DNA from: an uncultured Bacilli bacterium | GTDB taxonomy: Bacteria > Bacillota_I > Bacilli_A > RF39 > UBA660 | Direction: 5' to 3' | Assembly: GCA_947594675.1 (NCBI GenBank) | Contig: CANQEF010000020.1 | Span: forward strand, 1-12,233 | DNA length: 12,233 bases | Shown here: positions 5,386-12,233 of the stretch, one piece after another | Position numbering within the stretch: position 1 is the stretch's first letter | Layout: each line of letters begins with the position of its first letter | Notes under the pieces: model-generated | Database searches by the model: none | What the model saw: the letters and a program-made list of their open reading frames with translations, nothing else | Told to the model about the DNA's origin: nothing | Translations under genes and position numbers: made by a program

Positions 5386-7503
5386 CTAATCTACCTTTCT
5401 AACAACCTCAAAATCTATTGTTTTATCTTCCTTAGAAGCTCTAATCACCTTAACAATAATTTTTTCACCAATTGCATACTTTATATGAGTTCTTTCACCA
5501 GTCAACGTCATATGTTCCTCATCAAAATGAAAGAAATCGTTCATATCTCGTAAAGGAACCAAGCCCTCTATCAAATTATTAAGTTCTACAAACATACCAA
5601 AACTTGTAACTGAAGAAATCATACCTTCATATTCTTCACCAATATGCTTTTCCATATACTCAGCCATCTTCATATCTTCAACTTCTCTTTCACAATCAAC
5701 AGAAGCCCGTTCTCTCGCTGAAGAATGATCAGCAATATAAATCAATTTTTCTTCCCACTTACGAATTGTCGCCATATCCATTTTTCCATCAAACAAATAT
5801 ATATGTAACAATCTATGTACTGTTGTATCAGGATATCTTCTTATCGGTGAAGTAAAATGCGTATAACAATTACTAGCCAAACCATAATGTCCTAAATTTT
5901 CTGGTTTATAAACAGCTTTTTGCATACTTCTAAGTAATAAACTAGAAAGTATTTTAAACTCTGGTTTGTCTCTTAAAAATTTAAGAATTCTCTGCATTGT
6001 AGTAGGTCTAGTATCCTTAATATCCCCAGGAATTTGATAACCCAAACTACTTACAAATCCTAAAAAACTACGAATTTTTTCCTCCTTAGGGACCTCATGA
6101 ACACGATAAATAAAAGGCAAATTCATAAAATAAATATGTGTAGCAACGCACTCATTAGCTGCAATCATAAAATCCTCAATTAAATTTTCTCCCAAACTTC
6201 TATCTCGCAAAACAACATCAACAGGAACACAATTTTCATCAACTAAAATTTTTGCCTCATCCACTTCAAAATCAATGTAACCTCTTTTTACCTTAGCTGC
6301 ACGAAGAATTTTAGCTAACTCCTCCATCATCATCAAACTTTTAACATAAGGCTCATATCCAGCAGGAACAACATTATCTACTAAAATACTATTTACTTTT
6401 TTATAAGTCATCTGTATACGTGATTTAATTACACTAGGAAAAATTTCATAATTTAATTGTTTTCCAGCTCCGTCAAACTCCATTACACAAGAAATGGCCA
6501 GTCTATCGACATTTGGATTTAAAGAACAAATTCCATTTGAAAGCTCATGAGGAAGCATTGGAATAACTCTATCCACCAAATAAACACTTGTACCTCTTTC
6601 CATAGCCTCATTATCAAGTGGACTTCCCTCTTTTACATAATAACTAACATCGGCAATATGGACACCCAATTCATAATGACCATTTGAAAGCTTTTTTATA
6701 GATATAGCATCATCTATATCCTTAGTATCATCACCATCAATGGTAAAAATTTCCCAATCTCTTAAATCCCTTCTTCCAGAAATCTCATTATCACTAACTT
6801 CCATTTGAATATTTTTTACTTCTTCTTTTACGTCATCAGGAAAATCAACATTGATATTATACTTATACACAATAGATAAAATATCAACTCCAGGATCGTT
6901 TTTATGACCAATAATTTCTACTACTTCACCATCATACTTGTAATTATTAATCCTTTTACCAAGTTGAACAACTACCTTGTGTCCATCTACAGCATTAAGT
7001 GACTTATCCTTAGGAATAACTACTTCCAATTTTATTTTAGAATCATCTAATTTTATATGACCTAATCCTTTTTTATCAAAAGTAATTTCACCAATATATC
7101 TTTGAACCTGTCTTTTTATAATTTTTAATACTCGACCCTCTAATCTATCCAAATTCATCTTACTAGTAATTTCAATTAAAACTACATCATCATGAATAGC
7201 TCCATTCATATTTTCCTGAGAAATATAAACATCATCTTCCATATTATCAATTTCTACAAAACCAAATCCCTTTTTATTAGCTCTCATAGTACCTTTACGC
7301 AAATGACTATTCTCCAACAATAAATATTTATCTTTATTTGAATGATAAACAATAACGTCATCTTCTAATTGTTTTAAAGTATCTACTAACTGAATCGTTT
7401 CCTCTACATTTTTTATACCAAGCTTATCTTGTAACTCATAAACATCTAATGCTTTATCACTATTTTTTAAAATATTAATAATGTCGTCTTTCACTAATAT
7501 CAC
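5386..7503 (-). CDS. rnr: ribonuclease R, 705 aa
   Basis: RNase R is a processive 3'-5' exoribonuclease that degrades structured RNA and, with SmpB-tmRNA, removes non-stop messages. Domain order: N-terminal winged-helix-like region (about 1-65), cold-shock domains (about 70-130 with KKGFGFV, and about 136-200), the RNB catalytic domain (about 245-570) and an S1 domain (about 624-700, with EGMISSVTSFGMFVEL). Metal-binding acids are present in TIDGDDTKDIDDA (Asp256, 262, 264, 265). The later signatures ENLIEDFMIAAN (439-450) and HFTSPIRRYPD (549-559) are also intact. The long basic tail of E. coli and B. subtilis RNase R is absent; the protein stops right after S1. The start is GTG at 7503, with AAGGA five bases before it; GTG at 7494 (M-K-D-D-I) with AAGGTG six bases before it is equally good and would give 702 aa. 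Neighbours are secG upstream and capA one base downstream. Confidence 0.97.
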   Translation of the reverse strand: MILVKDDIINILKNSDKALDVYELQDKLGIKNVEETIQLVDTLKQLEDDVIVYHSNKDKYLLLENSHLRKGTMRANKKGFGFVEIDNMEDDVYISQENMNGAIHDDVVLIEITSKMNLDRLEGRVLKIIKRQVQRYIGEITFDKKGLGHIKLDDSKIKLEVVIPKDKSLNAVDGHKVVVQLGKRINNYKYDGEVVEIIGHKNDPGVDILSIVYKYNINVDFPDDVKEEVKNIQMEVSDNEISGRRDLRDWEIFTIDGDDTKDIDDAISIKKLSNGHYELGVHIADVSYYVKEGSPLDNEAMERGTSVYLVDRVIPMLPHELSNGICSLNPNVDRLAISCVMEFDGAGKQLNYEIFPSVIKSRIQMTYKKVNSILVDNVVPAGYEPYVKSLMMMEELAKILRAAKVKRGYIDFEVDEAKILVDENCVPVDVVLRDRSLGENLIEDFMIAANECVATHIYFMNLPFIYRVHEVPKEEKIRSFLGFVSSLGYQIPGDIKDTRPTTMQRILKFLRDKPEFKILSSLLLRSMQKAVYKPENLGHYGLASNCYTHFTSPIRRYPDTTVHRLLHIYLFDGKMDMATIRKWEEKLIYIADHSSARERASVDCEREVEDMKMAEYMEKHIGEEYEGMISSVTSFGMFVELNNLIEGLVPLRDMNDFFHFDEEHMTLTGERTHIKYAIGEKIIVKVIRASKEDKTIDFEVVRKVD

Positions 7504-7514
7504 CTTCTTCCTTA

Positions 7515-7543
7515 ATTATACTTTATTTTATTATTTATAACTA
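7515..7543 (-). promoter_or_regulatory. candidate rnr promoter
   Basis: On the minus strand TAGTTA (plus 7538-7543) and TATAAT (plus 7515-7520) are separated by 17 bases. The -10 is perfect and the -35 poor. The same combination, TAGTTA-17-TATAAT with AG before the -10, occurs upstream of murD. The -10 lies very close to the ribosome site, so the leader would be very short. Confidence 0.4.
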
Positions 7544-7579
7544 GTCCCTTTTTCCAAAAGAAAAAGGACCATCGTCCTT
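7544..7579 (-). terminator. secG terminator with an overlapping alternative hairpin
   Basis: On the minus strand AAGGAC-GATG-GTCCTT (plus 7564-7579) is followed by TTTCTTTT, a good intrinsic terminator whose 5' arm starts inside the secG stop codon. Its 3' arm is also part of GTCCTTTTTC (plus 7560-7569), which can pair instead with GAAAAAGGGAC (plus 7544-7554), with one bulge. The two stems share bases and cannot form together. The terminator hairpin is made first during transcription; the second, longer stem could replace it. Confidence 0.6.
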
Positions 7580-7793
7580 AAATAAACATTGCCACTAAAC
7601 AAATGCCAAAGAAAGCAAGACCCAATATCAAAGTAATTCTACTAATTACCAACTCTGAACCTCTTTCTTTTCGTTTAGTAAATAACTCAGCCCCTCCGCC
7701 AGCAATAATTTGAGCACCACCTTCTGACTTAGAGCTTTGCAATAAAACAATAATTATTAATAAAATTGATATAATCAATAATGCCGTTTCCAT
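7578..7793 (-). CDS. secG: preprotein translocase subunit SecG, 71 aa
   Basis: SecG is the small non-essential subunit of the SecYEG channel and assists SecA-driven export. The sequence shows two membrane helices (about 3-19 and 48-70) joined by a polar loop. The family motif LLQSSKSEG (17-25) is followed by a glycine-rich segment (GAQIIAGGGAELF). Length is standard for Gram-positive SecG. The ATG at 7793 is preceded by GGAGGG (plus 7799-7804) five bases away. The order eno-secG-rnr-smpB is widespread in Firmicutes. The gene has its own promoter (plus 7818-7846) and a terminator directly after the stop, so it can be expressed as a single-gene unit. Confidence 0.95.
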   Translation of the reverse strand: METALLIISILLIIIVLLQSSKSEGGAQIIAGGGAELFTKRKERGSELVISRITLILGLAFFGICLVAMFI

Positions 7794-7817
7794 TATATCC
7801 CTCCGAATAACAACACT

Positions 7818-7846
7818 ATATTATCATAAATTTCTTTTCTTCGCAA
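7818..7846 (-). promoter_or_regulatory. secG promoter, sigma-A type
   Basis: On the minus strand TTGCGA (plus 7841-7846), a 17-base spacer and TAATAT (plus 7818-7823) form a good sigma-A promoter. TGA directly before the -10 adds an extended -10 element. Transcription would start near 7811, just before the ribosome site at 7799-7804. It lies in the 102-base eno-secG gap, where no clear terminator for eno is seen, so murD-eno transcripts may also run through. Confidence 0.55.
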
Positions 7847-7895
7847 TAATTTTGTTAACAATTTGTACTTGCCATACTCATTAAAGAATTTTTTA

Positions 7896-10489
<2,594 letters not shown>

Positions 10490-10794
10490 AACACATCCTC
10501 CATTAAAATTATACTATAATTTTATAATTTTAACTATTTTTTTCTTTACTATTTTCTAAATCAAGATATTTTATAATATTTTTTTAAAAGTTATTTTAAA
10601 TGAAGATAAAAGATATTTTTGCTAAATTGATATGAATAAAAGAACAAAATGATTTACAAATAAAAAAACTAAACCCAAGTAGTAAAAATAATATTCTACT
10701 ATCCATGCATGATTAACACTAAATATCATAACTTATCCCTCAATTCTTATTATATAAATTAAACAATACTTTTTATTACATCTCACTTTTATTA
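10490..10794. other. divergent intergenic region between murD and the FemX-like gene
   Basis: This AT-rich stretch holds the murD promoter near its left end; the promoter of the FemX-like gene lies just beyond its right end. A plus-strand reading frame from ATG 10600 to TAA 10717-10719 has an in-frame TGA at 10633 and no ribosome site, so it is not called. A short AGTAG/CTACT inverted repeat (10678-10700) has a 13-base loop and no T-run. Nothing else supportable is seen. Confidence 0.55.
10508..10536 (-). promoter_or_regulatory. candidate murD promoter
   Basis: On the minus strand TAGTTA (plus 10531-10536), 17 bases and TATAAT (plus 10508-10513). The -10 is perfect and the -35 weak. GGAGG follows the -10 by six bases, so the message would start at the Shine-Dalgarno, as also predicted for the 199-aa gene at 150. 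Confidence 0.45.
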
Positions 10795-10824
10795 TTGAAA
10801 GTAAATTAATTACTATGATATAAT
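10795..10824 (+). promoter_or_regulatory. promoter of the FemX-like gene
   Basis: TTGAAA (10795-10800), an 18-base spacer ending in TGA, and TATAAT (10819-10824) form a strong sigma-A promoter with an extended -10. Transcription should begin near 10831, leaving a leader of about 27 bases to the ATG at 10858. This argues against the upstream ATG at 10840, which would lie within about nine bases of the message start. Confidence 0.7.
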
Positions 10825-10857
10825 TAAAATAAATATATAATGAAAGTGGGTATTTAT

Positions 10858-12099
10858 ATGAAAATTGTTACACTAAGTTACGATCAATTTGATAACTATG
10901 CTATTACCCATCGTTATAGAAATTATTTTCAAAGTTCTAATTATGGAAATTTAATGACAAAATTTGGTTACAATACACATTATCTCGGAATTGTTAATGA
11001 CCAAAACAAACTAATTGGAGCATCTTTAATTCTTTACAAAACAGTTTTCATGAATAAAAAAATAGCTTATGCACCAAGGGGAATTCTTTTTAATTATGAA
11101 AATGCCGAATCATTAAATGAAATGGCTGAAAAAATTAAACAAGTACTTGGTAAACAAGGATTCATTCTTTTAAGAATCGATCCCTATATTCCTCTTTCAA
11201 TAAGAGACAATTCTGGTACAGTAATGAATTTTAATAGCAAAGGTAATACCATTATTGAAAATTTAAAAAAAGCTCACTTTAATTATAAAGGAAAAACCCT
11301 TTTCTTTGAAACAGAAAAACCTCGATGGGAGGCCTTAGTACTCTTAAATAGAGATATTAGAGAAATCTTTTCCAGATTTGATAAACGTACAAGAAATAAA
11401 ATAAGAAAAGCTACTAATAGTGGCGTAGAAGTTATAAAAGATGAAAATAAAAACATTAATATGCTATACAAATTTATCGATAAAAAAGAAAAAAAACCAA
11501 TAGAGTACTACAAAGAAATTATAGAAAATTTTGACACAAAAGTAGATATCTACTATGCCCGAATAAACACTGAAACTTTTGTCATAAATAGTAGACGTAC
11601 CTATGAAAAAGAATTAGAAGACAATGACACTTTAGCCAACTTAGTACAAGATATTAGTCTAGATGATAAAGAAAGAGAATCTTATCTTAATAAAAAAATG
11701 GAATCTGATAAACTAATAAATTCATATAAAAATAGTCTTCTAACATCAACAGAATTATTAAAAAATAACCCTGAAGGAATTATTATTGCCGGAGCTTTAG
11801 TAATAACTTATGATAACGCAGCTTACGTAATTAGTGAAGGAATTGATGAAGAATATGGCTATTTAAATGCCAATTATCTAATAAAATGGCGCATGATTGA
11901 TGATTACAATTCAAAAGGTTTTAAATATTTAAATTTAAATGGTATCGTTGGAGAATTTGAAGAAGAAAATGAATTTAGTGGATTAAATGAAAATAAACTA
12001 GGATTTGATGCAACCATCACAGAATACATTGGAGAATTTGACATAATTTTAAATAATTTTTACTATAATATGTTTGAAAAAAAACAAAAGAAAAAATAA
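10858..12099 (+). CDS. FemAB/FemX-family peptidoglycan aminoacyltransferase, 413 aa
   Basis: Fem enzymes use aminoacyl-tRNA to add interpeptide-bridge residues to lipid II on the inner face of the membrane. The protein has the two GNAT-like halves of the family (about 1-145 and 150-395), with a charged helical arm inserted in the second (about 245-304, rich in K, E, L), the place of the FemA coiled coil. Recognisable segments are FQSSNYGNLMTKFGYNTHYL near the N terminus, RFDKRTRNKIRKA (173-185), GFKYLNLNGI (354-363) and a closing LNENKLGFDATITEYIGEFD (376-395). Length matches FemA/FemX (about 420). ATG 10858 is chosen because AAAGTGGG lies seven bases upstream and M-K-I-V-T-L-S fits the family; ATG 10840 would add six residues but has no ribosome site. 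Whether it acts first on the bridge (FemX/MurM-like) or later, and which amino acid it adds, cannot be told. It is a single copy here, divergent from murD. Confidence 0.9.
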   Translation: MKIVTLSYDQFDNYAITHRYRNYFQSSNYGNLMTKFGYNTHYLGIVNDQNKLIGASLILYKTVFMNKKIAYAPRGILFNYENAESLNEMAEKIKQVLGKQGFILLRIDPYIPLSIRDNSGTVMNFNSKGNTIIENLKKAHFNYKGKTLFFETEKPRWEALVLLNRDIREIFSRFDKRTRNKIRKATNSGVEVIKDENKNINMLYKFIDKKEKKPIEYYKEIIENFDTKVDIYYARINTETFVINSRRTYEKELEDNDTLANLVQDISLDDKERESYLNKKMESDKLINSYKNSLLTSTELLKNNPEGIIIAGALVITYDNAAYVISEGIDEEYGYLNANYLIKWRMIDDYNSKGFKYLNLNGIVGEFEEENEFSGLNENKLGFDATITEYIGEFDIILNNFYYNMFEKKQKKK

Positions 12100-12103
12100 A
12101 AAA

Positions 12104-12154
12104 ATGACAAAATAAATTTTGTCATGCGTCCCTTTAAAAAGGGACCTTTTCTTT
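12104..12154 (+). terminator. tandem hairpins ending the FemX-like gene
   Basis: Five bases after the stop, ATGACAAAAT (12104-12113) pairs with ATTTTGTCAT (12116-12125). A second stem, GTCCCTTT (12128-12135) with AAAGGGAC (12138-12145), is followed by CTTTTCTTTT. The second hairpin with its U-tract is a clear intrinsic terminator. Its U-tract pattern (TTTTCTTTT) resembles that of the secG terminator. The first stem has no U-tract and may assist or protect the 3' end. Confidence 0.75.
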
Positions 12155-12181
12155 TCCCATTTATTATTTTAAAATATATTT

Positions 12182-12233
12182 ATGGAACACATGGATATTA
12201 ACCAATTTAATAATTGGGCTAAAAATCATATTA
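12182..12233 (+). CDS. start of an unidentified gene running off the window
   Basis: An open frame from ATG 12182 (or ATG 12191, M-D-I-N-Q-F-N-N-W-A-K) stays open to the window end. Only 14 to 17 residues are visible, too few to identify. The second ATG has a GGAA four bases upstream, a weak ribosome site. It follows the terminator of the FemX-like gene, so it would need its own promoter, and none is obvious. Confidence 0.4.
   Translation, partial: MEHMDINQFNNWAKNHI

Noticed and set aside
10600..10719. 39-codon frame with an in-frame TGA at 10633, which could hint at recoding
   Set aside because: No ribosome site; genes here use TGA as a stop and TGG for Trp, and such frames arise by chance in AT-rich DNA.
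11283..11471. Minus-strand frame opposite the FemX-like gene
   Set aside because: Fully within the FemX-like gene with antisense composition and no ribosome site.

Overview
The window looks like chromosomal DNA from a low-GC Gram-positive bacterium (Bacillota). The sequence is strongly AT-rich and SecG, SmpB, RNase R, enolase and MurD are of Firmicutes type. MurD plus a FemX-like enzyme imply a peptidoglycan wall. TGG is used for Trp and TGA serves as a stop, so the code is the standard bacterial one, not the Mycoplasma code. An uncultured gut Bacilli lineage (Erysipelotrichales/RF39-like) is a reasonable guess, but it is inference only.

Left block (1 to about 3590, plus strand) is accessory-looking and even more AT-rich. 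It holds a 199-aa orphan membrane/coiled-coil protein (150-749) with its own terminator, a decayed GNAT acetyltransferase (about 998-1310), and a two-gene unit. That unit is a 573-aa cytosolic protein with a transglutaminase/papain-like Cys-His-Asp triad (1363-3084) and a 74-aa protein (3081-3305) overlapping it by ATGA. This pair is the best candidate for an undescribed system: a possible enzyme plus small partner, immunity or adaptor protein.

Right block (3591-10536, minus strand) is housekeeping and is transcribed leftwards: murD, eno, secG, rnr, capA, smpB. murD and eno overlap by one base (TAATG). secG has its own promoter and is followed by a terminator that can refold with downstream sequence into an alternative hairpin before rnr. 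rnr and capA are one base apart, and smpB follows 24 bases later. The smpB stop lies inside a 13-bp hairpin, and a second hairpin with a U-tract about 100 bases further on probably ends the operon. The block combines glycolysis, wall precursor synthesis, protein export, RNA decay and trans-translation. SmpB and RNase R act together in ribosome rescue and removal of non-stop mRNA.

Right edge (10795-12233, plus strand): a FemAB/FemX-family aminoacyltransferase is divergent from murD, with a clear sigma-A promoter and tandem hairpins after it. The start of another reading frame then runs off the window. MurD and the FemX-like enzyme both act on wall precursors, so the divergent pair makes functional sense.

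No tRNA, rRNA, tmRNA, CRISPR array, insertion sequence or integrase was found.
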